Positions 44,325-52,480 of a stretch of 59,344 bases of DNA are shown here, piece after piece. The position numbers and the translations under genes were made by a program. The notes beneath the pieces were generated by a model that saw nothing but the letters and a program-made list of their open reading frames with translations, searched no databases and was not told where the DNA came from. The stretch comes from an uncultured Clostridia bacterium (lineage in GTDB: Bacteria; Bacillota; Clostridia; TANB77; CAG-508): assembly GCA_934132805.1 (NCBI GenBank), contig CAKPAB010000002.1:1-59344 (forward strand), read 5' to 3'. The first letter of the stretch is position 1. The number at the start of each line of letters is the position of its first letter.

Positions 44325-46163
44325 ATGAATAAAAAAATAGAAATAAAAAATAATGAAAAAATATTTAAAAATAAAAAAGGTATAACACTAATAGCATTAG
44401 TAATCACGATTATTATATTGCTAATACTAGCAGGAATAAGCATATCAGCATTAACACATACAGGAATATTTGCAAGAGCAAATGATGCAAAAACAAAAAC
44501 AGCAATGTCGCAAGAAGATGAAAGTGTAAAAATGGCAGTATCAAGTGCGTTAATAGAAGGAGAAGGAGAATTAACAACAGAAAATTTACAAGATGCATTT
44601 ACAAAAAGCAATCTAAATGGTCCATTAACAGGAAATGGACCATGGACATATACAGGGGATTATGGTGAATATGAGATAGAAAAAAATGGCAATATAACAA
44701 CAACTGCTAAAGGAACAGATGATAAAGTTATAAGCTTGATAGGAGGCTATGGAATTACAGAAAGCAAAAAACTTGTAGAAATAGGAAAACCCCGCATGGA
44801 GCCTCTTACTTGGGGAGAAACTGAAATTGGGGAAGAAATATCTGAAGTAGGAAAAATAAAAGAGATGTATGACAATAATCAAAGCTGGTATGTAATTAAT
44901 AGTAATGGAGAAATATATGCATGGGGATATAATTTTAACGGACAATTGGGAATAGGAAATACAGAATACCAAAGCACACCAGTAAAAATAGAAGGACTAA
45001 AAGATGTAGAAAAAATATATGTTAATGATGATACAGTATATGCGAAGACAACGAATAAAGAAATATATGCATGGGGGAATAATGATAATGGACAATTAGG
45101 AATAGAAAATATAGAATACCAAAGCACACCAGCAAAAATAGGTGGATTAACAAATGTAGAGGAAATATATATGTGTTTTGATAGTATATATGTCCAAACA
45201 ACAAATAAAGAAATATACGCATGGGGAAAGAACAACAATGCACAATTAGGAATAGGAAATACAGAAAAACAAAGTGTGCCAGTAAAAATAGAAGGATTAA
45301 CAAACGTAAAAGAAATATATGCTGAAAATTCTTCTATATATGCCCAAATGACAAATGGAGAAGTATATGCATGGGGAAACAATAGTTATGGACAATTAGG
45401 TATAGGAAATACAACAAATCAAAGTAGGCCAGTAAAAATAGAAGGATTAACAAACGTAAAAGAAATATATGCTGAAAATTCTTCTATATATGCCCAAATG
45501 ACAAATGGAGAAATATATGTATGGGGAAACAATAATGATGGACAATTAGGCATAGGAAATACAACAAATCAAAGTAGGCCAGTAAAAATAGAAGGACTAA
45601 CAAATGTAGAACAAATATATATGGGGTTTATTACAGTATATGCTAAAACAACAGGTGGAGAAGTATATGCATGGGGATGGAATTCTGGTGGAAAATTAGG
45701 AATAGGAAACACCGAAAACCAAAGTGCACCAGTAAAAATAGAAGGTTTAGAAAATGTAGATGAAATATATATTTATAATAATAGCATATATGCTAAAATG
45801 ACAAATGGAGAAATGTATGCATGGGGAAGAAATGATGAAGGACAATTAGGCATAGGAAATACAACAGATCAAATTATACCAGTAAAAATAGAGGGGATAA
45901 CAAATCTGGATGAAATATATACTGGTTATAATCTATATGTTAAAACAACAGATGGGAAAATGTATGCATGGGGAAGAAATGGCGAAGGACAATTAGGAAT
46001 AGGAAACACCGAAAACCAAAGTGCACCAGTAAAGATAGAAGGATATGGCAATACACAAAAAGTGAATAAATTTTATATTAGCGGCGGTAGTCAAACTACA
46101 ATAAATATTCTTACAAAAGATGGAAAAATATATACATGGTTATCAGACATGAGACCTATTTAA
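44325..46163 (+). CDS. Surface protein with prepilin-like head and RCC1 repeats (2)
   Basis: 612 aa, paralogous to the preceding gene. The first about 115 residues are almost identical, including the prepilin-like GITLIALV head lacking Glu+5. It then has about eight RCC1 blades (VYAWGNNSYGQLGIGN, YAKMTNGEMYAWG). Two neighbouring blades around 45300-45600 are nearly identical at DNA level with a 150-bp period, a sign of recent blade duplication. AGGAGG precedes the ATG. A terminator follows. Propeller size variation by recombination is likely (inference). Confidence 0.85.
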   Translation: MNKKIEIKNNEKIFKNKKGITLIALVITIIILLILAGISISALTHTGIFARANDAKTKTAMSQEDESVKMAVSSALIEGEGELTTENLQDAFTKSNLNGPLTGNGPWTYTGDYGEYEIEKNGNITTTAKGTDDKVISLIGGYGITESKKLVEIGKPRMEPLTWGETEIGEEISEVGKIKEMYDNNQSWYVINSNGEIYAWGYNFNGQLGIGNTEYQSTPVKIEGLKDVEKIYVNDDTVYAKTTNKEIYAWGNNDNGQLGIENIEYQSTPAKIGGLTNVEEIYMCFDSIYVQTTNKEIYAWGKNNNAQLGIGNTEKQSVPVKIEGLTNVKEIYAENSSIYAQMTNGEVYAWGNNSYGQLGIGNTTNQSRPVKIEGLTNVKEIYAENSSIYAQMTNGEIYVWGNNNDGQLGIGNTTNQSRPVKIEGLTNVEQIYMGFITVYAKTTGGEVYAWGWNSGGKLGIGNTENQSAPVKIEGLENVDEIYIYNNSIYAKMTNGEMYAWGRNDEGQLGIGNTTDQIIPVKIEGITNLDEIYTGYNLYVKTTDGKMYAWGRNGEGQLGIGNTENQSAPVKIEGYGNTQKVNKFYISGGSQTTINILTKDGKIYTWLSDMRPI

Positions 46164-46182
46164 TGAACTTTAAAGTTATTAC

Positions 46183-46212
46183 AAAAAGCGAATTTTATAC
46201 AATTCGCTTTTT
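46183..46212 (+). terminator. Rho-independent terminator
   Basis: A perfect 12-bp stem, AAAAAGCGAATT with AATTCGCTTTTT, has a 6-nt loop. It ends the RCC1 gene and separates it from the amylase. Confidence 0.9.
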
Positions 46213-46303
46213 ATTTGGCACTTACCAAAAAAGTATAAATTAATATCCAGTAAATTTAAATTTGACTTATTATTCTAATAGCCTAGATTTTATAAACAAG
46301 AAG

Positions 46304-46312
46304 TGATATAAT
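46304..46312 (+). promoter_or_regulatory. Extended -10 promoter of the amylase gene
   Basis: TGATATAAT (46304-46312) is an extended -10. No good -35 is seen at the right distance. Confidence 0.55.
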
Positions 46313-46339
46313 AGCAAAAAACAAAAGAAGGTAATAAAA

Positions 46340-47782
46340 ATGAAAAAAATAAACGGAACAATAATGCAATATTTCGAATGGTACATGGAAAGCAACCAAA
46401 CACTATGGAAACAAGTAAAAAAAGAAGCAGAAAAACTAGCAAAAATAGGAGTAACAGCCATGTGGCTACCACCAGCATACAAAGGAGCAGGAGGAAAAGA
46501 CGAAGTAGGATATGGAGTATATGACGTATACGATTTAGGCGAATTCGACCAAAAAGGAACAATAAAAACAAAATATGGCTCAAAAGAAGAATATCTAGAA
46601 GCAATAATAGCATTAAAACAAGCAGGAATAGAAAGTTATGCAGACATCGTCCTAAATCACAAAATGGGAGCAGACGCCCTACAAACAATACCAGCAACAA
46701 AAGTCGACTGGTCAAACCACAATATAGAAACATCACAAAAAGAAACAGTACAAGTAGCAACTAAATTCACATTTCCAGGAAGAAAACACAAATATTCAGA
46801 CTTCGAATGGAACTGGACAGACTTTGACGGAATAGACTATAATAATAAAACAGGAGAAAATGCAATATTCAAATTTATCAATAAAAAATGGGGAGAAGAA
46901 GTTGACGAAGAATATGGAAACTTTGACTATTTAATGGGAGCAGATTTAGACTTTTCAAACCCAAGAGTAGTAAAAGAATGCATTGATTGGGGAAAATGGT
47001 ACTTAGACATAACAAAAGTAGATGGTTTTAGATTAGACGCAGTAAAACATATAGATGCTGATTTCTATGAAAAATGGATACAAACATTAAGAAAAGAAAG
47101 CAAAAAAGAACTATTCGCAGTAGGGGAATATTGGTCAGCAGATGTAAACAAACTACACAAATACATAACAGAAACAGAAGGAAAAATATCATTATTTGAT
47201 GTACCATTACACTATAATTTTTACACAGCATCAAATGAGCCAAATTACAACATGTCACAAATATTAGATCATACACTAGTAAAAGAAAATTCATGCATGG
47301 CAGTAACATTTGTAGACAACCATGACACACAGCCAGGCCAGGCATTACAAAGCTATGTTCAAGAATGGTTTAAGCCAATAGCATATTCAATTATATTGTT
47401 AAGAAACGAGGGATACCCATGTGTATTCTATGGTGACTATTATGGAATACCACATGACAAAATACAACCTGATAAAAATCTACAAACATTAATGATAATA
47501 AGAAAAGACAAGTCATATGGTTTACAACATGACTATTTTGACAATAATAATTATATAGGATGGACTCAAGAAGGAGACGATGAACACATAAATTCAGGAA
47601 TAGCAGTAGTAATTTCTAATGCAGGAGATGGATATAAAAGAATGTATGTTGGAAACCAAAACATAGGAGAAACATATATAGATGGACTCGGAAACTGTGA
47701 AGAAGAAGTTACTATAGAAGAAGACGGATGTGGAAACTTTGGAGTCAAATCAAGAAGTGTATCTGTCTGGATAAAAAAATAA
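46340..47782 (+). CDS. Cytoplasmic alpha-amylase (GH13)
   Basis: This enzyme cleaves alpha-1,4-glucans, such as stored glycogen or imported maltodextrin. The 480-aa protein starts directly with NGTIMQYFEWYMES and has no signal peptide, so it is intracellular. The GH13 regions are in order: DIVLNHKMGAD, GFRLDAVKHID (nucleophile Asp233), AVGEYWS (acid/base Glu263) and FVDNHDTQ (Asp329). Length and motifs match the GH13_5 cytoplasmic type. GAAGGTAA precedes the ATG. It may form an operon with the next gene, 19 bases on. Confidence 0.95.
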   Translation: MKKINGTIMQYFEWYMESNQTLWKQVKKEAEKLAKIGVTAMWLPPAYKGAGGKDEVGYGVYDVYDLGEFDQKGTIKTKYGSKEEYLEAIIALKQAGIESYADIVLNHKMGADALQTIPATKVDWSNHNIETSQKETVQVATKFTFPGRKHKYSDFEWNWTDFDGIDYNNKTGENAIFKFINKKWGEEVDEEYGNFDYLMGADLDFSNPRVVKECIDWGKWYLDITKVDGFRLDAVKHIDADFYEKWIQTLRKESKKELFAVGEYWSADVNKLHKYITETEGKISLFDVPLHYNFYTASNEPNYNMSQILDHTLVKENSCMAVTFVDNHDTQPGQALQSYVQEWFKPIAYSIILLRNEGYPCVFYGDYYGIPHDKIQPDKNLQTLMIIRKDKSYGLQHDYFDNNNYIGWTQEGDDEHINSGIAVVISNAGDGYKRMYVGNQNIGETYIDGLGNCEEEVTIEEDGCGNFGVKSRSVSVWIKK

Positions 47783-47801
47783 TATAAAAAAGGAGAGACA
47801 A

Positions 47802-48476
47802 ATGGTAAGAACAAAGTTAAAAGATAGAGTATTACCAAACTATACAAAAGGTGAAGAAATTTTTAATATGACATCACATATTGTAGGTGGAAGTTTTGGA
47901 ATAGTAGCATTAGTACTTTGCATTGTATTTTCAGCAATCCATCATAATGGATATGCAGTTGTAAGTAGTACAATATATGGAATAACCATGATAGTTTTAT
48001 ACACAATGTCAAGTATATATCATGGTCTAAAGCCAAAAAGAAAAGCCAAAAAAGTATTTCAAATACTAGACCACTGTTCAATATTTTTATTGATAGCAGG
48101 TTCATATACACCATTTTGTCTAGTCACATTTAGAGAATATAATACAGTTTTAGGATGGACAATATTTGGGGTAATATGGGCCATAGCAGTTTTAGGAATT
48201 GTATTAAATTCAATAGATATAAAAAAGTTCAGAGTATTTTCAATGATTTGTTATTTGGGAATGGGATGGTGCATCATATTTACAGCAAACTTATTGCCAA
48301 AACTATTAGGAACAACAGGAGTAGTGCTTTTAGTTGCAGGAGGTATAGCATATACAGTTGGAGCAGTTTTATATGGGCTTGGAAAAAAGAAAAAATATAT
48401 GCATTCAATATTTCATTTATTTATAGTATTAGGAAGTATTTTACAATTTTTTTGCATATTATTGTATGTAATTTAA
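47802..48476 (+). CDS. Hemolysin III family / TrhA membrane protein
   Basis: A 224-aa seven-helix PAQR-superfamily protein. Family marks are FNMTSHIVGGSFG, SSIYHGL, FQILDHCSIFLLIAGSYTPF and HSIFHLFIVLGS, whose His/Asp residues form the metal site. Bacterial members affect membrane lipid homeostasis; the hemolysin name is historical. GGAGAG precedes the ATG. Confidence 0.93.
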   Translation: MVRTKLKDRVLPNYTKGEEIFNMTSHIVGGSFGIVALVLCIVFSAIHHNGYAVVSSTIYGITMIVLYTMSSIYHGLKPKRKAKKVFQILDHCSIFLLIAGSYTPFCLVTFREYNTVLGWTIFGVIWAIAVLGIVLNSIDIKKFRVFSMICYLGMGWCIIFTANLLPKLLGTTGVVLLVAGGIAYTVGAVLYGLGKKKKYMHSIFHLFIVLGSILQFFCILLYVI

Positions 48477-48528
48477 AAATATAGTATAATTGTGTTGAAC
48501 TATACCACACTAATGGAAGGAAATAAAA

Positions 48529-48885
48529 ATGAAAAAAATTTTAAAAAGCTTTAAATATGCATTTGAAGGAATAAAAATCGGAATAAAAGAAGAACAAAAT
48601 ATGAAAATACATATAACAATAATGGTATTAGTAATAATATTTGGAATATTGTTCAAAATAAGCAAAGCAGAATGGATAATATGCATAATATTATTTGGCT
48701 TAGTAATATCAATGGAACTAATAAACACAGCAATAGAAAATACAGTTGACTTAATAACAAAAGAAAAAAACGAACAAGCCAAAATTGCCAAAGACGTTGC
48801 AGCAGGAGCTGTGCTAATATCAGCAATTGCATCAGCAATTATTGGATTAATTATATTTATTCCAAAAATACTTGCAATATTATAA
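48529..48885 (+). CDS. dgkA: Diacylglycerol/undecaprenol kinase
   Basis: A 118-aa integral membrane kinase. A cytoplasmic N-terminus (KSFKYAFEGIKIGIKEEQNMKIH) precedes three membrane helices, with the signature MELINTAIENTVDLIT that binds metal-ATP. Gram-positive members mostly phosphorylate undecaprenol, recycling the lipid carrier used by the PBPs and the exopolysaccharide cluster. GGAAGGAAA precedes the ATG. Confidence 0.93.
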   Translation: MKKILKSFKYAFEGIKIGIKEEQNMKIHITIMVLVIIFGILFKISKAEWIICIILFGLVISMELINTAIENTVDLITKEKNEQAKIAKDVAAGAVLISAIASAIIGLIIFIPKILAIL

Positions 48886-48926
48886 CAAAAAATAAATATT
48901 AAATAATAAAAAGGGTGAAGCAAATA

Positions 48927-49836
48927 ATGTATGATGTAATAATTGTAGGAGCTGGACCAGCAGGGATATCAGCAAGTTTATATACAACAAGAAGAAACTT
49001 AAAAACACTAATAATATATAAAGAAAAATCATCATTAGAAAAAACAAAAAAAATAGAAAACTATTATGGATTTGAAAATGGAATAAACGGTAAAGAACTA
49101 TACAACATAGGAATAAAACAAGCACAAAACATTGGAACAGAAAGCATTAAAGACGAAGTTACAAACATTCAAATAGATTATTTAAAAGAAAAACAAAAAA
49201 CATTTAAAGTACAAACACTCAATAATGAATTTTGGGCAAAATCAATTATACTAGCAACCGGAAATAAAAAAAATAATCCAAATATAAAAAACATAGAAAA
49301 ATATGAGGGAAAAGGAATTAGCTATTGTGCAATATGTGACGGTTTTTTCTACAGAAATAAAGATGTGGCAGTAATTGGAAATGGAGATTATGCAATATCA
49401 GAAGCTTTAGATTTACAAAATGTCGCAAAATCAATAACCATTCTAACAAATGGTAAGCCGGCACCAGAATACAGATCAGAAAATATAGATATAAAAACAA
49501 AAGAAATACAAGAAATAAGACGGAGAAGATAAAGTAGAAGAAATAGACTTTAAAGACAACACAAAAATGAAAATAGACGGCATATTTATAGCTCAAGGTG
49601 TTGCAGGAAGCACAGACTTCGCAAAAAGACTTGGAGCAAAAATAAATGACAACAAAATTGTTGTCAATGAAAACATGGAAACATCAATAAAAGGATTATT
49701 TGCTTGTGGAGACTGCACAGGTGGACTATATCAAATATCAAAAGCCGTATATGAAGGCACAAAAGCAGGACTTGCTGTGTTAAACAACAAAGATATAGAA
49801 AAAACAAAAGAACAAACAAATAGTAATGCAAAATAA
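48927..49836 (+). CDS. trxB: Thioredoxin reductase-like flavoprotein read through one CGGA +1 shift
   Basis: This enzyme reduces the thioredoxin encoded just downstream. Frame 0 has the FAD motif DVIIVGAGPAGISAS, redox-active CAICDG, and GNGDYAISEALDL, and then stops (CGG AGA AGA TAA). Reading CGGA at 49521-49524 as one residue continues into EDKVEEIDF, IDGIFIAQGVAG and GLFACGDCTGG. This gives about 302 aa, full family length, with Gly at a position where TrxB usually has Gly (I-x-G-E-D-K-V). The NADPH-binding HRRxxxR motif is absent (ILTNGKPAPEYRS instead), so the electron donor may not be NADPH. ATG 48927 follows AGGGTGAAG. Confidence 0.88.
49521..49524 (+). other. CGGA +1 recoding site 5 (trxB)
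   Basis: ATA AGA CGG AGA AGA TAA in frame 0. After the shift the frame reads GGA GAA GAT AAA GTA and completes the FAD/NAD domain fold of TrxB. trxB is a core gene, so loss by decay would be surprising. Confidence 0.75.
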
Positions 49837-49878
49837 AAATAAAAAATAAAAAATATAAAATATAAAGGAGGAATTGTA

Positions 49879-50205
49879 ATGGAACTAAAATTAAAATCAG
49901 AAAATTTTGAAGAAGAGGTATTAAAATCAGAAAAACCAGTATTAGTAGATTTTTATGCAGACTGGTGCGGACCTTGCCAAATGATGGGACCAATAATAGA
50001 AGAATTAGCAACAGAACTAGAAGGAAAAGCTAAAGTTGGAAAAATAAATGTTGATGAAAATCCAGACATCGCAGTAGAATATAATGTAATGAGTATACCA
50101 ACATTAATAATTTTTAAAAAAGGAAAAGAAGAAAAAAGACTTGTGGGAATAAGAGATAAAGAGGAAATTTTGTCAATAGGGACGCCCCTTTTTGACAACT
50201 TTTAA
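49879..50205 (+). CDS. trxA: Thioredoxin with repeat-derived C-terminus
   Basis: A 108-aa cytoplasmic disulfide reductant, partner of the upstream TrxB. The redox site is WCGPC in DFYADWCGPCQMMGP, and the cis-Pro is in SIPTLIIF. The family usually ends with a helix after VGIRDKEEIL. Here the last ten residues (SIGTPLFDNF) are read from the first 27-bp palindrome of cluster D, truncating the native terminal helix. The same Gly-Thr-Pro-Leu-x-Asp string ends CysS for the same reason. AAAGGAGG precedes the ATG. Confidence 0.95.
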   Translation: MELKLKSENFEEEVLKSEKPVLVDFYADWCGPCQMMGPIIEELATELEGKAKVGKINVDENPDIAVEYNVMSIPTLIIFKKGKEEKRLVGIRDKEEILSIGTPLFDNF

Positions 50206-50284
50206 TATTAATTTTCTGTCAAAAAAGGGCGTCCCCATTGACATGGACAAAATTTTCTGTCAATAAAGGGCGTCCCTATTGACA
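50171..50284 (+). repeat. 27-bp palindromic repeat cluster D (3 units)
   Basis: Units lie at 50171-50197 (inside the 3' end of trxA), 50217-50243 and 50258-50284. They fill the gap up to the PBP ribosome-binding site. Confidence 0.93.
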
Positions 50285-50302
50285 AGAAGGGAGATGTATT
50301 TT

Positions 50303-52342
50303 ATGAAAATCAAAAAAACAATAATAATTGCAATAGTAATAATAATAGCAATAGCAATTATAGCAGGAGCAATATTTATAATAAACAAAAATGCTCCAAA
50401 GCCTGAAGAAACATTAAGTGCATACATATCATTATTAAACGAGCAAAAATATGAAGAAATGTACAATATGATTTCAGAAAATTCAAAAACACAAATATCA
50501 CAAGAAGACTTTATAAAGAGAAACAAAAACATATATGAGGGAATAGATGCATATGACATAAAAATCACACCATCAGAGACAACAAAAGACGGTAAAACAT
50601 ATAGCATCAAATATGATGAAAGTATGTCTACATCAGCAGGAACAATAACTTTTACAAATACAGCAAAATTGGTAAAAGAAGATAAAGAATACAAAATAAG
50701 TTGGGCATCTAGCATGATTTTTCCTGAACTAAGAGCAGCAGATAAAGTAAGAGTTTCTAGTTTGTCAGCAAAAAGAGGAGAAATTTTAGATAGAAATGGT
50801 GAAAAGCTTGCAGAAAACGGTACAATTTCAAGTGTTGGTATTGTACCAGGCAAATTAGGAGAAAACAAAGAACAAAATATTAGTAAAATATCTGAATTAA
50901 CAGGTGTTTCAAAAGATTACATAAACACACAAATATCTGATTCATATGTTAAAGACGACACATTTGTTCCAATTAAAAAAGTTTCAGCAGATAATACAGA
51001 ATTAAAAAGTCAATTACTAGAAATACCAGGAATAAAAATAACAAGTGTTGATGCAAGAGTGTATCCACTTGGAGAAGAAGCAGCACATTTAATTGGTTAT
51101 GTTCAAGCAATTAGTGCAGAAGAACTAAAACAAAAAGAAGGAAAAGGATATAATTCAAGTAGCATAATTGGAAAAGCAGGCTTAGAACAAGCCTATGAAG
51201 ACACTTTAAGAGGTGTTGATGGAACAGAAATTTATATAGCAGATGAAAACGGAAACAAATTAAAAACATTAGCAAAACAAGATAAAAAAGACGGAACAGA
51301 TGTCAAGTTGACAATTGATAGTGGAATGCAAAAAAATTTATATGACCAAATGAAAACAGACAAAGGATTTTTTGTAGTAATGAATCCAACAACAGGTGAA
51401 TTACTTGCAACAGTAAGTACACCATCATATAACTCAAATGATTTTGTACTAGGAATGACAACAGACAAATGGAATGAACTTAATAATGATGCAAGCAAAC
51501 CATTATATAACAGATTTTTACAAAGCTATTGTCCAGGTTCAACATTTAAACCAATAACAGCTGCAATTGGTTTAACAAGTGGAAAATTAACAACAGATAC
51601 AACATTTAATTATTCAGGACTAAAATGGCAAAAAAATTCAAGTTGGGGAGATGTTTATATAACAACTTTAACAGCATACAATGGACCAAAAAATATAGCA
51701 AATGCATTAATACACTCTGACAACATATTTTTCGGTCAAGCAGCAATGCAAATAGGGAAAGATACATTCTGCTCAGGATTAGACAAATTAGGATTTAATG
51801 AAGATATTGACAAAACAATAGAATTTCCATTAGCATTTAAAAAATCACAATACTCAAATTCAGAGAACGCAGATATGAATGAAAAGAAATTAGCAGACTC
51901 AGGATATGGGCAAGGTGATATACTTGTAAACCCAATACATATGGCATCAATTTATTCAGCATTTGCAAATAATGGAAATATGGTAAAACCATATATAGAA
52001 TATAAAACAGAAAATACAGAATACCTAAAAGAAAATGCATTTACATCTGATGCTGCAAATACAGTAAAAAATGACTTGATTCAAGTTGTAGAAAATCCGG
52101 AAGGAACAGCAACAGATATGAAAGTACCAGGCGTTACAATTGCTGGAAAAACAGGAACTGCAGAATTAAAAACAACAAGCACAGATACAGAAAGCGGTAC
52201 TTTAGGGTGGTTTGATTGTTTCACAGTTGATTATAATAATAACGATATGCTTATTATAGGTATGGTTGAAAATACTCAAAATAACAGTAGTGGTGGAAGC
52301 CATTATGTAATTAAAAAAATAAGAAGTTTATTTATAAAATAA
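50303..52342 (+). CDS. Class B penicillin-binding protein with MecA-type N-terminal domain
   Basis: A 679-aa membrane-anchored transpeptidase. One N-terminal helix is followed by an NTF2-like MecA_N domain (about residues 35-140; ETLSAYISLLNEQKYEEMYNM), a dimerisation domain (RGEILDRNGEKLAENG) and the transpeptidase with STFK (Ser413), HSDN and KTGTAE (Lys616). This is the layout of MecA/PBP5-type low-affinity enzymes, so reduced beta-lactam sensitivity is conceivable but cannot be shown from sequence. I use ATG 50303 with GGGAG 10 bases upstream. It lies between two repeat clusters. Confidence 0.93.
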   Translation: MKIKKTIIIAIVIIIAIAIIAGAIFIINKNAPKPEETLSAYISLLNEQKYEEMYNMISENSKTQISQEDFIKRNKNIYEGIDAYDIKITPSETTKDGKTYSIKYDESMSTSAGTITFTNTAKLVKEDKEYKISWASSMIFPELRAADKVRVSSLSAKRGEILDRNGEKLAENGTISSVGIVPGKLGENKEQNISKISELTGVSKDYINTQISDSYVKDDTFVPIKKVSADNTELKSQLLEIPGIKITSVDARVYPLGEEAAHLIGYVQAISAEELKQKEGKGYNSSSIIGKAGLEQAYEDTLRGVDGTEIYIADENGNKLKTLAKQDKKDGTDVKLTIDSGMQKNLYDQMKTDKGFFVVMNPTTGELLATVSTPSYNSNDFVLGMTTDKWNELNNDASKPLYNRFLQSYCPGSTFKPITAAIGLTSGKLTTDTTFNYSGLKWQKNSSWGDVYITTLTAYNGPKNIANALIHSDNIFFGQAAMQIGKDTFCSGLDKLGFNEDIDKTIEFPLAFKKSQYSNSENADMNEKKLADSGYGQGDILVNPIHMASIYSAFANNGNMVKPYIEYKTENTEYLKENAFTSDAANTVKNDLIQVVENPEGTATDMKVPGVTIAGKTGTAELKTTSTDTESGTLGWFDCFTVDYNNNDMLIIGMVENTQNNSSGGSHYVIKKIRSLFIK

Positions 52343-52398
52343 GATATTTGTTTTAATTTGGCCTAAATGGACCAAAAGAATATAAAAAAATAAGTATT

Positions 52399-52468
52399 TG
52401 CCAAAATGGCGCCCCTTTTGAACTTTTGACATTTAAATTTCTGTCAAAAAGGGGCGTCCCTTTTGACA
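52399..52468 (+). repeat. 27-bp palindromic repeat cluster E (2 units)
   Basis: A degenerate unit lies near 52399-52422 and a full one at 52442-52468, between the MecA-type PBP gene and the response regulator gene. Confidence 0.88.
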
Positions 52469-52480
52469 GAAGAGGGAAAT

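Larger units (their letters stand above)
42412..44680 (+). repeat. About 350-bp near-identical direct repeat (gene heads)
   Basis: Copies at 42412-42760 and 44325-44673 encode the shared prepilin-like head and differ at only about a dozen positions. The central part of roughly 150 bases is identical. The leaders upstream are also similar. Recombination between them would delete or swap the propeller of gene 1. Confidence 0.9.

Noticed and set aside
42412..46163. Assembly duplication of the RCC1 genes
   Set aside because: The heads are near-identical but the propeller parts differ widely, so they are true paralogues.
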